Of a stretch of 64,000 nucleotides of DNA, positions 1 through 11,280 are shown in pieces (position 1 is the stretch's first letter; every line of letters begins with the position of its first letter). The notes under the pieces were generated by a model. That model worked only from the letters and a program-made list of their open reading frames with translations, was not told the DNA's origin and did no database searches. Made by a program: the position numbers and the translations under genes. The DNA comes from Macrosoma leucophasiata (taxonomy: Eukaryota; Arthropoda; Insecta; Lepidoptera; Hedylidae), in contig JAWQUS010000025.1 in the NCBI GenBank assembly GCA_036365455.1, positions 26,324,001 through 26,388,000 on the forward strand, read 5' to 3'.

Positions 1-100
1 TTAATATTTTTGTAGATTTCCAGAGTCTTTGAAGTATGGAATTGTGCCCGGAGATGTCTTGGGGAAAAAGGTAACCGGCGAATCTTAGATAGCAAATTTA
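1..100 (+). mobile_element. SINE-A internal fragment
   Basis: CCAGAGTCTTTGAAGTATGG, then GTGCCCGGAGATGTC and GGTAACCGGCGAATCTT, match the central part of SINE-A with several gaps. It is an old, eroded copy. Confidence 0.5.
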
Positions 101-105
101 ACTTT

Positions 106-372
106 CACTGGTGGTAGAGCTCCAGAAAAGGGAATCGAGGGCGCAGGCACCACTATATTACCTAATCTGTCTGCCGCCAAATGGTAGTGTTCAGCAACTT
201 CGTGTTTCGGTTAGATAATAATGCATGGCCTCGTATTAACTATCACACAGACATAACAAACTAAGATCTCAGGAGTCATCTCCTTTGACCGCTGGTTTAT
301 CTGGTTATTAAGTATCCACATAAGTAGATGAAAGGCTGTAGTCATCACTTAACATCAATGTAAACTGTTAAA
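106..372 (+). mobile_element. M family, diverged copy
   Basis: CACTGGTGGTAGAGCTCCAG, then CCGCCAAATGGTAGTGTTCAG and GTCATCACTTAACATCAATG, follow the family order. It is diverged and lacks a poly-A tail. Confidence 0.6.
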
Positions 373-504
373 TATTTACTCAAATAAAACTATGCACTAA
401 AACTTATAATGAAATCATAACAATCTATCTCTGCATTACTTAAATAGTAGTTAAAAGTGTATTTTAGTTAAATAAATGATGAACAGCATGTGAACAGCAT
501 GCTT

Positions 505-765
505 GTTTGCCCCCTTGTTAGACCCATTTGAGGACCACAGAGGTGAAATTACGAAGTTATACTTTACCGAATTCAATAAAAAATTTAATAAGACCCGTTA
601 TTTCTGACACAGATAAAAATAAATGCCTTATGCCTCAGAGGTGGCCATACATTTGCATTGAGCCATTTAATTTCTATGCAGATGTCAGTGGCTGCAGTAT
701 TTACTTACCATCAATGATAACTGCATGTTTAGTAGTCACTTTCATAACTACAAAAACGTGACTCA
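505..765 (+). repeat. Possible very old M-family copy
   Basis: Scattered matches in the correct order (GACCCGTTATTTCTGACACAG, ATGCCTCAGAGGTGG, GGCTGCAGT, TGCATGTTTAGTAGTCAC) suggest a highly mutated copy. No gene is supported in this stretch. Confidence 0.35.
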
Positions 766-1066
766 TATAAGTCTGGTTGTATTTAATTAAGTTTCTAATG
801 AGCAGCAAAATAAAATAATCAAGGTCACTGTCAACTGAATGTCTCAAGTTCATAGCGTTAGTGTGTGACGAATGCGTACACTCGTGCGCATTAACATTTT
901 ACTATTTCGCTTGAATTGAAACATACAATTGTATTGGAGTTTTCGATAATGATCTGAACTTTAATAATTTGATTGATCCTGATTGCAAGTTCATAAAATA
1001 TATTATATCAGATGTTTCCCGCCACTACAAAAGTAGCCTATCTTCTTTCTTAGGATCAGGTTCGTT
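766..1066. other. Unannotated AT-rich stretch
   Basis: No coding pattern, RNA gene or recognised repeat was seen. Confidence 0.3.
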
Positions 1067-1215
1067 TGGGCCATGCATCCGGTAAAATTTTGGCCCATAT
1101 AATGCATGGGCCAAAATTTTACCGGCGATTTGTACGTGTTGGCATGTATGCTTGAATGGATACATTTGCCTCTGTCTACCCCTTCGGGAATTAAGTGTGA
1201 AGTTACATTTATTAA
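1067..1215 (+). mobile_element. SINE-A fragment with internal palindrome
   Basis: TTGGCATGTATGCTTGAATGG and CTACCCCTTCGGGAATTAAG are the SINE-A 3' end. At its left, 1079-1098 and 1106-1125 are perfect 20-bp inverted arms (CCGGTAAAATTTTGGCCCAT) around a 7-nt loop, formed by an inverted copy of the GGGCCAAAA...ACCGG segment. Confidence 0.65.
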
Positions 1216-2499
1216 ACGCACAGCAGCACAGCGAATCCGTGTAATTTGGTGAATAAAATGTATTTTTAATATAATTTTTATGTCAAGAAAGTGGTAAAGA
1301 AGCTTAGCGCTGATTATTATCATTAAGCCCTTGGTAGATTAATTGGTACAATACATAGCGGTGTCTACACCCTCGAGCTTGGCTACCAAATCTCTACCAT
1401 CGGTAATTCTTGAAGATATAATTAATGTATCTAACGATCATAAATAAATGATTTATACGAGTACATACAGCACCGTATTTGTTTTATATTAAAACTAATT
1501 TGGATAAAATAATTCTCTCCTCCAGAATTTTTTAATTGATACTTTTTATTTTATTGCACAGTACGACCAAAACATTAATTTATTAGACCATGACGGCTTA
1601 AGAAGCGCTTAATCTGGTCACAGATACCACGCCTTAATGTTTTAATGTACGCGACTGTACTTGAGGTGAAATTCAACCGCTCTACGTAAGTGGGTTGGAG
1701 AAAGAATCTGTGCGCGGCCGGTACCGTCAGTAGATTGGGTACATACAATGTTATATTTATTTAGCTAATGATCATTTATTTTTACTTTTTACTTCTATTT
1801 AAATAATGCAGATATAGATTGTTATGATTTCATTAGAAGTTTTAGTGCATAGTTTCATTTGAGTAAATATTTTTGCTATAGCAATTTTTTATCATTCATA
1901 AACCAACGTTCGGCTATCGAACGAACCGATAGAAAGTGAAAATGTACGCACGTTGGCCAAAAGCTGCTTGTTCATTCTATACTTGAAGATTACCAGCTTT
2001 TCAGAAATAAAGAAACAAAAAAAGCCAGAAACTTTAAATGTAGAGCCGAAAACTAGGCTTGAATTCGTTATTAATTGATTACAGTTATAACATTATGGAC
2101 TTCAAGATTAAATTTGTTTTTAATCTAACTTCGTCTCTATTTGTCCACTTCACAGTATTACTACTTGGTGTACAGTATCCAACAAGATATAATGCACATC
2201 GACTTCAGGAAGAAACTTTTTTAAGAGAGATTTTTTTTTAATTCCTAAAACCAGTTAAAATGAACATATTTTAATTCATTAATTTCTCAATAACTTACAT
2301 AATTTGTCCAGACTTTAATTAAAAGCGTTTCGAATGGATTAATTGAAACTAATTAATAGGATTGTGAAATAAATTCGCTTTCCTTACTCAATCTTTTGAT
2401 TGAACTCTGTTCAAATTTTTCAGTATGTATTCGGTGATTAAAATTTTAATTTAAAAACCATTTGAAATGGTATGACATTCTTGTATATGTATAAACGAC
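1216..2499. other. AT-rich region with one LINE-tail fragment
   Basis: Around 1955-2055, ACGTTGGCC, then TTGAAGATTACCAGC and TTAAATGTAGAGCCGAAAAC resemble the repeat at 56430-56660 (TAAATGTAGAGCCAAAACG). The rest shows no gene, RNA or clear repeat; M-like strings occur near 1800-1870. Confidence 0.35.
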
Positions 2500-2756
2500 T
2501 AACTCACCCCACAAACTTCGTATTGCCTCAGAATGAAATAATGTGTCAAAGGTTTGATAGATACGGACTATTTGTATGGGAAAATAAAATTGTGGTTTTT
2601 ACTATTTCCCTTCAATTTCTTCATATTTTCTTACCTTATAAACCTTTCCTGGGCTTTCAGAATTCATTCAAAACCAAAATTAGCCAAATCGGTCCAGCCG
2701 TTCTCGAGTTTTAGCGAGACTAACGAACAGCAATTGATTTATATATATATATAGAT
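2500..2756. repeat. Dispersed repeat (GGTCCAGCCGTTCTCGAG family)
   Basis: ACAAACTTCGTATTGCCTCAG at the left, AAATCGGTCCAGCCGTTCTCG, then AACGAACAGCAATTGATTTA and an AT microsatellite at the right. Relatives at 26285-26470, 36095-36366, 53100-53275 and 61385-61470. Confidence 0.65.
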
Positions 2757-4559
2757 ACGTAACAGGTAATATAAATAGTATGTTCTTAGGTTTAGGTACT
2801 ATAAAACCTGCATTTTATAAGAAAATATTATTATGTTAAGGCTTTTTAAGTGGTTACTTAGATTTATTAAGTCAACTTCTAAATATATATTCTGGTAATA
2901 ATCTTTTACTTTGGTTTGGTTTCATATGCAAACGTTATTGATCTAGATTCACTTGGTTAATATTAGCGTCCATAAAAATTGAATTGAAAGTTTTTTCTTG
3001 TCACTCGAAAATGATATAGTTGTAATTTCATAATAAAATCCACAGGAGTTTTTATTAATAAATCAGTTTTTAACGATTCTTTATTACCTACTGAAGTTAA
3101 TTATTGAAAAATCACACTGTTTATCCGTCACAGATATATAGACAGTATTATTAAGTAGGGTTCAACGGAGTATTAAGTATTTAAACAACAAATCGAAGCT
3201 ATTTTTTTTTCGGACGGTACACCGCGCGTGTTGACATTACTCGCGGTGCGCGTTTTCTCCGCGCCCTGCGCCGGCGCACTGCAAAAAGGCAATTTGTCGT
3301 GCATTATGACAATTTTCACATCCGACTTTCTTCCGACGCAAGACCATGTGAACTTCAATGTGTTTCGCACCTTTGTTTGCCCATTGACCCACATCTGTTA
3401 TTTTTAGAAAAGCCGTCGTTTAATTGGTGAAATTATCACTGTTTGCCTTGGTTTTGTTGGATTTATTGTTTAAGCTCCGTATTTGAATATACACGGAACA
3501 TTGTTAAATAAAAATCTAAAAAGTAATTATGTGAAACATATTAGTGATTTATTTTGTTGTAATTATTTAATTATCTAATTTAGTTATCTCATATATTATT
3601 CCATTGACTACGAGTTGAATTATTTACCTAAAAAGAGTTTATATATCAAAATTATTAGATTAAATACATACTAATTAATGTATTTCTCGGCTATATGTTT
3701 TGTGCATAAACAGTAAATTAATGAGGTGGATTACAGGCCAATGACACACATATTTTTCGTTAACAAAAAATCTCCATTTATTTTACATTAATTTACAATT
3801 TACTTATAATTGGAAAACCTCTTGAAAATATAACATTTCTCCTTAATACGCTACGAAAAATCGGTGTCACTATCGTAATTAATTTTATTTAAAAAAAAAT
3901 ACTATAAATTAACACGCATTGCCATTTTGTGTGAAGCAATGATAAAATAATGAAAAAATAATTAGATAATAACACCGCTAACTAATCGAGAGAAGGATTT
4001 ACAATAAAAATAATTACAAAATTACAATTACCAATAAATACTTAATTCTAAAGGGCTTAATACTAAAAAGGTACGTTATTTAAGTCTGCAAACAGTGTAG
4101 GAAGCGCAGCGTGTGAAACACTGATTTAAATAAATATTTCAATTAATTATGCCATTAACTTCAATCAATTATCATTAATTTTGGTAATCTGTGATGTGAC
4201 TGCTATTTCTAAAAGTCGGCAACATACTATTTAATTTAACAAAAATAATCTTATGATATTGCATATTGATGGAAATTGCATCTTTTTTGCCATATCTACT
4301 AGAGATGCATTACATGTTCGTATATAAGTGATGGATAGAAATAAAGATCAAAGTTGTAGTCAATAGTTAATGATTATAAAATATATCTTTTGCTCGTGGT
4401 CCCATCATTCCGTCATCGTCCCATTACTTCCATTTTTGCAACCACGAGAGAAAATCTTTGTGCTCACATATTATAAATCAGCAGCTATTTATACTTATTA
4501 CACCGTCAGTTGTATAAAAAGAGTAATAAATGATCTATTAAGTAAAATCAATTATAAGA
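2757..4559. other. Unannotated AT-rich DNA with a small GC-rich island
   Basis: Mostly AT-rich sequence without open frames of interest. At 3205-3350 a GC-rich patch (CGCGCCCTGCGCCGGCGCAC and neighbours) stands out and is not a copy of any repeat seen here. No coding, RNA or repeat structure was otherwise supported. Confidence 0.3.
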
Positions 4560-4640
4560 GCCTACCCGTGACCACGGTAGCTGGAAAGCGACCGAAACGT
4601 CGGGTAAGAGAAGAAGAGAAAATCCGAAAATATGATTTCT
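4560..4640. repeat. GACCGAAACGTCGGG repeat fragment
   Basis: Contains GCGACCGAAACGTCGGGT at 4588-4605, preceded by GGTAGCTGGAAA and followed at some distance by GAGAAAATCCG. The same association occurs at 48901-48975 and 58901-58960. It is a dispersed-element end of unknown class. Confidence 0.5.
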
Positions 4641-6540
4641 ACAAAATCAATTATAGTTGTTTATTTGAAGTTTTATGTAAAACATTAATTTACTCCAAAT
4701 ACAAATGCAAGAAAATGCGTAACACCCAATGATTCTATACAAAACGTTAAGCGTTATGAACAAAACAAAATGTGCAATTTAAAAAGAAATAACAATAGCA
4801 TAGACTAGAGTTTTGCAACAGTATAATAAAAGTGACAACATGATTTGGAAGTGCAGTGAAGCCAAAAAACTGAAATGTATTTGCAACTTTCAAGGTAAAA
4901 AAGTAACTGAATGTTTTAATAAGAAAATAAGCCGACACTCGAATTTGTGTTCGTGGAATGTTATCAACGACGTGTATTGAAATATATTATATGTCTTTAA
5001 TAAGAAACATGTAAAATATTATAACCAAGAGTAATAGGATCTTCTTGTGTTCTAAATAGAGGGAGGGAACCACCTTAGTTAATCTAGACACCAAAAAAGT
5101 GGCAAAACAATATAAATTTAGTCAAAAGGTACGTTTGCATGCTCTTGATGAGCATAACAATAAAAAAAAATACATATTGGAGTACAATAAATATTTAGGA
5201 AACGAAAGTCTATGTGAAGTGTTGCTAATCTCTCCTTTGTCTTTTTCTATCCTGCACATTTGACAATGCAACTGACAAAGACAAGGCATTCTATAGCTAA
5301 AACATATCTAAAGTACGTTTATGAATAAGGGGGTTTGATTTTTCTCAATATATAATACGATTTTAAAGCTCTTAATTTTATAGACAAATACATAGGATAA
5401 GAGATATTTTGTATGTTGAGCCAAATTGTGTAATTTGCCAACTGATTTCACAATATTTCCAGATATCATTAAATTTATTACCATTTTTCTTTCTAACCTT
5501 AATATTATAATTAAGTACTGCATCTAAATTTAATAAAAAGAAACACAATCGGATTTTTATTCATCTGATTTTAGAAATATCAGTATGATTTTATATAAAG
5601 GTGCTTGAGCGTTTCACGCGAGCGTCCATCCCACAGCGTTCCTAGCCGCTTTGGCTATTTCTTTGCAGACAAGTGCTTTTGCGCTTAATTTCCTTAATCC
5701 ATATGAGATATAAAAGATTTCTATATATGCTACTAGATAAATAAATACAAGATGAATATAAACATTCAGATCAACAAATCCTGTAAGCTCAATGTGGTTT
5801 TTGAATGCAAGTGGCACCTCTCTTTCATTTATCTAGTCAATTATATAGAATAAAGATACTTAAATATAAAACGAGATATGTGATGTTAAAAAATACTGCA
5901 GTTATTTCATCTAAAAGCATTCTAAAACCATAATTTTATTATTTTTATTTTACGCGTCAGTCAAATTGTAATCAACAATTTAATAAAACTACTATTCACT
6001 ATTGAATAAGTCTGTATCAAAAATAGTTATATTATAAATTTTTAGTACAAAAATGCGTATGAATGATTAAGTAGTTACCTAATTTGAATACCAATTATCA
6101 ATTTGGCTTAAGTTGAATAATTTTAGCTCACTTAGCAATACAGCTAAGTTAATAACAAAATTAATTGTACTGGGACAGATAATGACAGCGCCGAATGTTG
6201 TCAAAGCATGAAAAATTTGCATCTTATAGAATTTATTGTTTTTTAATAAATAATAATTGAAAAAATATTTTTTACTGTCATGACAAATTTATGTGTATAT
6301 TTAAAAGAAACGCCAGTGGTACCATAACCTTTTATTGCAAATCTGAACTTTCTTTATTTTTCTCGTTTTCGAAATCAAATTTTGTCAGTATCCAAATACA
6401 ATTGCAAGACGTTATGGTACGACCTATTCAACAATTTGAACCTTTAAACCTAAAATTGTATGACCTTGTATTTGTTTTAAAGCTAGCTGGAGCTCAATCT
6501 GTAACACCAAGCGCCCTAAATAGGTAATAATTGATTGCAT
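4641..6540. other. Unannotated AT-rich DNA
   Basis: No gene, RNA or known repeat recognised. Short open frames here have AT-rich, low-complexity translations. Confidence 0.3.
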
Positions 6541-6559
6541 AACAGCGGATCGCTATTTG

Positions 6560-6670
6560 AACGTTGGTGTGTTTTTTCATTCGTCCGCTTCCCGGACGGC
6601 AAGTTCCGCAGCTCGCGTGCGCGGCCGCAGCCGCTGGACTATCGTGCGTACAACGGATTTTGCATGCGAA
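6560..6670. other. Small GC-rich island near the zinc-finger 3' end
   Basis: TCCCGGACGGCAAGTTCCGC and CGTGCGCGGCCGCAGCCGC lie in strongly AT-rich surroundings. A plus-strand frame reads RFPDGKFRSSRARPQPLDYR, with GC-ending codons. It is either an unrecognised small exon or a CpG-rich regulatory patch. Confidence 0.3.
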
Positions 6671-6887
6671 TCATTTTGATTTGTTTATATTCTTTACAAG
6701 GTTTGCATGATTTTTTTTTCTTGTTATTCATGTTTTAGAATAAACTTTTTCAAAATTTAGTGTTGAAAATTACTATTTTTTAAGTACATCATGTGTATTT
6801 GTGATTACGAATAAGCAAAGTACTTTAAAATGAATTAGAAATTGTAATGTAGATTAATAAGATTGATATTGTACAATTTTTGTGACG

Positions 6888-7499
6888 TTTATTTACATTG
6901 TAAAATAATATTTAAAAACACTAATAAAATCACAATACAGTAAGTACATTCATAAATAGATATTGTGACATGTGTGCACATAGAAAAAGCATAAACATTT
7001 CAGGAATGTTATTCTTATATAACCTAGCTGGGAGTTTGTTAGCCTCGTAAACTTTGTCTTTCCGTTTAAATATTTCAAGGTAAGATAATTAAACTATACA
7101 TTATAAAGCTAATAATTATTTTCAATAAATTTGACTATAAATAGGTAATCGGAGTAAGCATTTACAATTTAATACACGAAGAAATTTTAGTTCCGAGAGA
7201 TTTTATGCTGAAACAACGTATTATGTTTCGTCGACGCCCAAAAACACGTCAAAATAGAACTACAATGGAATGTAAAATGGAAACAGCTACTACAAACACA
7301 TATTTTATCTACAAAATAAATCTGGACGACTTAAAACTAGTTAACATTGCACTTGTCCTTAGTTAAACTATAGGGTATATAATACGTGAAACATCGCACT
7401 AACTATGTTAGAAGACAATGAGTGAACAGTCAACAAGGGTCACACAAACAAACACGCACGCAACTTATCTAGAAATGCTTCGTTTTGAGCTAGCCACGC
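6888..7499 (-). other. Probable 3' UTR of the zinc-finger gene with poly(A) signal
   Basis: The first exact AATAAA on the minus strand downstream of the stop codon is at 6888-6893, about 610 nt away. A weaker ATTAAA lies at 7167-7172. The sequence between is AT-rich, free of the repeat families seen elsewhere, and has no coding pattern. The UTR extent is inferred from the signal only. Confidence 0.4.
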
Positions 7500-8976
7500 T
7501 TAGTCCCTGCCGATCCTCTTGTGGATCTGCTGATGCTTGATGAGATGCGCCTTCTGGCGGAAGGCTTTCGCGCAAACATCGCATCTGAAGGGCTTTTCGC
7601 CCGTGTGCGTCCTCAAATGCACCTTTATATTCGACTTGTTCAGGAAACCTCGATTGCATATACCACAGCGATGGACCGGCTTTTCTTTGCCAAGAAGACC
7701 GCTCAGTTCTGCTGCTGTCGCTGAAGAAAACGCCAAGGAGCTTCCGTGGATGTTCCCACCATTGTTAGCTTGTTTCGCCTTCGCCCGACTTCGTTTGCTC
7801 TTGTTTGATGGAGTGACTGTCGTGGTATGCGCATGAGGGTAACCCAACAGTCTATCTGGACTGCAAAGTCCATCGGGCTTTAAACTGAGTGCATAGTGGG
7901 AAGCGTATCTGCCATTAAGTAAACCGCTTACTCCGTCTGTCGTGGACACCGCGTTACCTGGCGGTGATGACGTCGATATGACGTCCATGCCGTAACTCGT
8001 TGAGCTAGGCGCTTCTTGTTTCACTGGTGGACCATTTTGTAGCCGATTTTGAAGGAGCGGCATGTAGCCTTGCGTCAACAGAGATTGTAATGTTGAACCG
8101 GCGTGGCCTAAATTTTTCTGGAGAAACTCTTGACTTTTAGTGAACTCCTGGCTAGATTTGCATGGGAAGTCTAATGCCGAATGGTGACTGGATTGCGATG
8201 GGGGCGGTGAATTTGGGAGGCCGAATTCGGCGAGATCTTGGGGAACAATTTTGTCTCCATGTTGACTACAGGCACTGGATATCCACGCATCTATGTCCAT
8301 CCAACTATCTCTCGAGTCATTTCTTTCTGGGTCTTCCGGCTGCGATGGAACTGTAGTGTCTGCGATCGCGGAGCCGATGATTGCCGCAATGTCTTCAATG
8401 GAACTTATATCGTACATGTCTTGTTTGTGGCCATCGTCGAATAGTTTCGCAGGTGGAGAGCAAGATTGTGCGCAGGAATCAGCAGCGCCGGGGGCGCTTT
8501 CTGCAAAGGGTTTTGTGTCTGGTGCGTCAAGTGGAAAGGGTTTGACGTCTTCGAGGTCAGGTGGTTCAGAATCAGCGGCGCAGGTTGATGAAGAGACGAC
8601 ATCGTGGTCGGCGCCGTAGCCGCTTTGAGTGGGGTAGTTGTTGTTTTCTTCGGGGAGGCGTTGAGCGATCGCGTGAAAGTGGTGGCCGGAGATGCCGTTG
8701 ATGGAGAGATGTCCGGTATAGCCGGTGAAGGGCGGGAGGGGTTTGAGTTCGGCTAGAGGGGGAGGGGCGAGGAGCGAGTCTAGGAGCTCGTGGCAGGTGG
8801 GGGGCGGGGAGGAGGCGTCGAGCTTGGGGTCGAGCCAGCAGGCGCCGAGGAGCAGCTCGTCACCGGGCCCGCCGCCCGCGACTCCGGTGCACTTCATACC
8901 GCGCCTCACCGCCACGCCAGACCCGAGAGACACTCCTCCACCGCCATACTTAGAAGCCGCCACCCTGCCGCGCTGT
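7500..8976 (-). CDS. Two-finger C2H2 zinc-finger protein, terminal coding exon
   Basis: This is the 3' coding exon of a probable nuclear DNA-binding regulator. The minus strand shows a pyrimidine-rich tract ending TTGTTTACAG just right of 8976, a good splice acceptor. The reading frame then stays open for 491 residues to a TAA at 7500-7502, entering with two bases of a codon supplied by the previous exon. Residues about 435-457 and 463-485 form two C2H2 fingers (C-x2-C...H-x3-H) joined by the classic TGEKP linker. Predicted helix residues -1/3/6 are N/N/V and Q/H/K. Only six residues follow the last histidine. The first ~430 residues are Ser/Pro-rich and disordered-looking, with acidic patches (e.g. 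around DSWMDIDAW) and a basic KSKRSRAKAKQ segment that could be a nuclear signal. The ATG at 9027-9029 lies in the intron side and is not taken as the start. I do not recognise the orthologue, and upstream exons were not found. Confidence 0.88.
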
Positions 8977-8990
8977 CTGTAAACAAGAAA
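8977..8990 (-). promoter_or_regulatory. 3' splice site of the zinc-finger exon
   Basis: Read on the minus strand, TTTCTTGTTTACAG precedes ACAGCGCGGCAGG. The AG occupies 8977-8978. Coding-like GC-rich sequence begins right after it, while AT-rich non-coding sequence precedes it. This decides the exon boundary. Confidence 0.7.
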
Positions 8991-9029
8991 GGAATTGGTG
9001 AGAAATAGAATTACAGAAATTTTAGGCAT

Positions 9030-9342
9030 TCTGTGGACAAATTAAGATTATGGGTATATTACGTTAACTTGACTGGGTATATTAGATCTGTATTTTGACC
9101 AAAAAAAAAGGAAATAGCCGTGTTCACAATCTAACCCACCAAAGAAAGTTATCAAACTAGTCTTAAATAGTTATACAGCTGTGAAATAATAGTACCCATG
9201 ACTTCGACTTCGTGGCAACACATCTCATAAATTATTGAATCTCATAAGTACTGATTGACCGTACGATTTGAAATAAACAAGTCGTAGACTTCAAAGTCCC
9301 GATGTCGTACATTATAAGGCTAAAAATAATTATCATGTTTAA
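9030..9342. other. Intron-side sequence of the zinc-finger gene
   Basis: Presumed intron upstream of the terminal exon. AT-rich, with no exon or repeat recognised. Confidence 0.35.
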
Positions 9343-9500
9343 TTACGGCCCTGTAATTTCCGGCACAGAGGCATAACACCTTAGGCCTCAGGAGTGGTAA
9401 CGCATCTACATTTTGACCTTGGTCTTCGTGTAAGTGTCTATAGGCTGCAAGGCTGCAGTCATCACTTAACATCAATGTGAACTACAAACTTGTTTGCCAC
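9343..9500 (+). mobile_element. M family, 5'-truncated copy
   Basis: TACGGCCCTGTAATTTCCGG through TTAGGCCTCAGGAGTGGTAACG to TTGTTTGCCAC. A short duplication (GGCTGCAAGGCTGCAG) occurs inside. No poly-A remains. Confidence 0.75.
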
Positions 9501-10294
9501 AAATAGCGCAGATTGATTTAAACTTATGTCGTTTCAAAATAAATTTAATCGTAGGTGGATAAAGTTCATTTTCATATTCAGCTATAAATAATATAAGCAT
9601 TTGTGCAGTGATATCTTAATACATGTAAAATTATCATATGCCTATTTAATACTATTTATTATTTTGATAGATGGTTCCTAACGCCCAATAATCATTTATC
9701 ATGTTCTTAAACAAACTTTATTTATTTCAATCAAATAGATAAGTACCAATAGTAATAACCATTTATAACTAATGAAAAACTGCGATGCCTATTCGCAATA
9801 ATGACCGACATGTTTTTTCGACGAAGTGTAACCAATCTATATTGTGGTATTGTGTCGAGTTCAATTAAGACATCACAACTACGCACCATTGGAAGACTTT
9901 ATATTCTAAAGAATAAATTCTAGATACTGTACAAATAAACGAACAGATCGTTTGCCAATGATGTTAATTCAAATTAAAATGATTTATTTCAAATTGGTCT
10001 ACAAGGACACTTTTGCATTGTCGGGTTATAAGCTACCTAGAGAGAATGACTTATAATAATAATCCAATAGGTATTAATAAATATCAATTTAATAATAATA
10101 TTTAACCGATACGTGAAACATCAAATATTTTCAATTCCTTCATAGAAGAAAATGAAAAATCTGTTCGTCATAATCATAGTCATTCACTTAGCAGAGTTCC
10201 AAGTGCAGGCACTACTGAGAAGAACTCCGCTACCCAACAAACTCAGCGTGTTGCTCTTTTGTCAAGACCTTAGATTTTCATGTAAATATTATTA
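9501..10294. other. Unannotated AT-rich DNA
   Basis: Likely intronic if the zinc-finger gene extends rightward. No exon, RNA or repeat identified with confidence. Confidence 0.3.
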
Positions 10295-10657
10295 AACTAG
10301 CTGTGCCCGCGACTTCGGAAACTTACCATAATATATTAATGAAACCGAAAATCGAATAAGCCGTTTCTGATATTAGCGTGCACTAACACACAGACAAACA
10401 GACATTTTTTTCGAGATAAAAAGTACCCAGTGTTGTGCGCCAAAGGTTAAAGTATAATCATACCAAGTTTCGTTGTAATCGGACCTGTAGTTTTTCTGTG
10501 ATGCTTGAACACACAGACAGACAGACAGACGGACAAAAATTTTTCTTATCACATATTTCGGTTCGGTATCGATCTAGTAACATCCCCTGGTATTTATTTT
10601 TTCAATATTTTCAATGTACAGAATTTATACTTCTACAGTTTTATTATAAGTATAGAT
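10295..10657 (-). repeat. TCTG-2 repeat, minus copy
   Basis: Begins ACTAGCTGTGCCCGCGACTT and includes AGTACCCAGTGTTGTGCGCC, CAGACAGACAGACGGAC and TATACTTCTACAGTTTTATT. It is the reverse complement of 42250-42595 along its length. Confidence 0.7.
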
Positions 10658-10789
10658 AGAATAAATGTGTGAACGTCCATGGCATATAAATGTTTGCATA
10701 TAAACACATACGCAAATTCGCATCAACAGCTTAATATCGTGATAGAAAATAACACCCGCAAATAAGATTTTAGTCCGAAAGCTAAGCTA

Positions 10790-11280
10790 GGCTACTGGCC
10801 TAGTGGTAGCAGAATTCTACTACTACTGGTCCTGGGTTCGATTTCCGGGCTATCAGAGATAAGGGTGTAAAATCGTTTATCTCTGGTTCTATTGGGATTT
10901 TTCCATTTCTTGGAAGTTTAGAAGTACCTCGACGACTCGGTTGGTCCAGCGGTGTGAGTTGACTGTTTGATTCAAAAGGTCGCGGGTTCGATCCCCGCAC
11001 CGGGACAAATATTTGTATGGCTTATCGATACTAGTTTCGGGTCTGGGTGTTTGTGTATGTGTTGTTTGTATATAACGGCACCCACGACACAGGTTTTATA
11101 CCTACTGTGGGGCTGTGAGTGTATGCGTATTTTATTTTTATTATTATTTACCTCGAAGTTTAATAATATAGACACCCACGATTCGCCGGCTACGTTTTGA
11201 CCCAAGTAACAGGTGGCAAGCCTGTTGACATGTGGATGTCTTTGCATGTATGCGTGAATGCCTACAGCTTCTGCCTACTC
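10790..11280 (+). mobile_element. SINE-A copy split by SINE-B
   Basis: The tRNA-like head at 10790-10932 (CCTAGTGGTAGC, B box GGTTCGATTTC, TTTATCTCTGGTTCTATTGG) stops at TACCTCGA and resumes after the SINE-B insert. The distal part (11149-11280) is locally inverted: ACACCCACGATTCGCCGG is in minus sense and TTTGCATGTATGCGTGAATG in plus sense. Confidence 0.75.
10933..11148 (+). mobile_element. SINE-B copy with 8-bp target duplication
   Basis: Contains TTGGTCCAGCGG (A box) and GGTTCGATCCC (B box), then TTTGTATGGCTTATCGATAC and a TATTTTTATTATTATT tail. TACCTCGA flanks it at 10925-10932 and 11149-11156. The same octamer lies at the matching place in uninterrupted SINE-A copies, which confirms insertion into SINE-A. 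Confidence 0.85.

Noticed and set aside
4564..4610. Hammerhead ribozyme
   Set aside because: Only the GAAAC side is seen; the CTGATGA core could not be placed, so it is kept as a test and not called.
8162..8982. Plus-strand frames opposite the zinc-finger exon
   Set aside because: Shadow frames of the GC-richer coding exon on the other strand; no independent evidence.
8977..9029. ATG at 9027-9029 as the zinc-finger start
   Set aside because: It lies upstream of a strong splice acceptor, and the residues before the acceptor read as AT-rich intron-like sequence.
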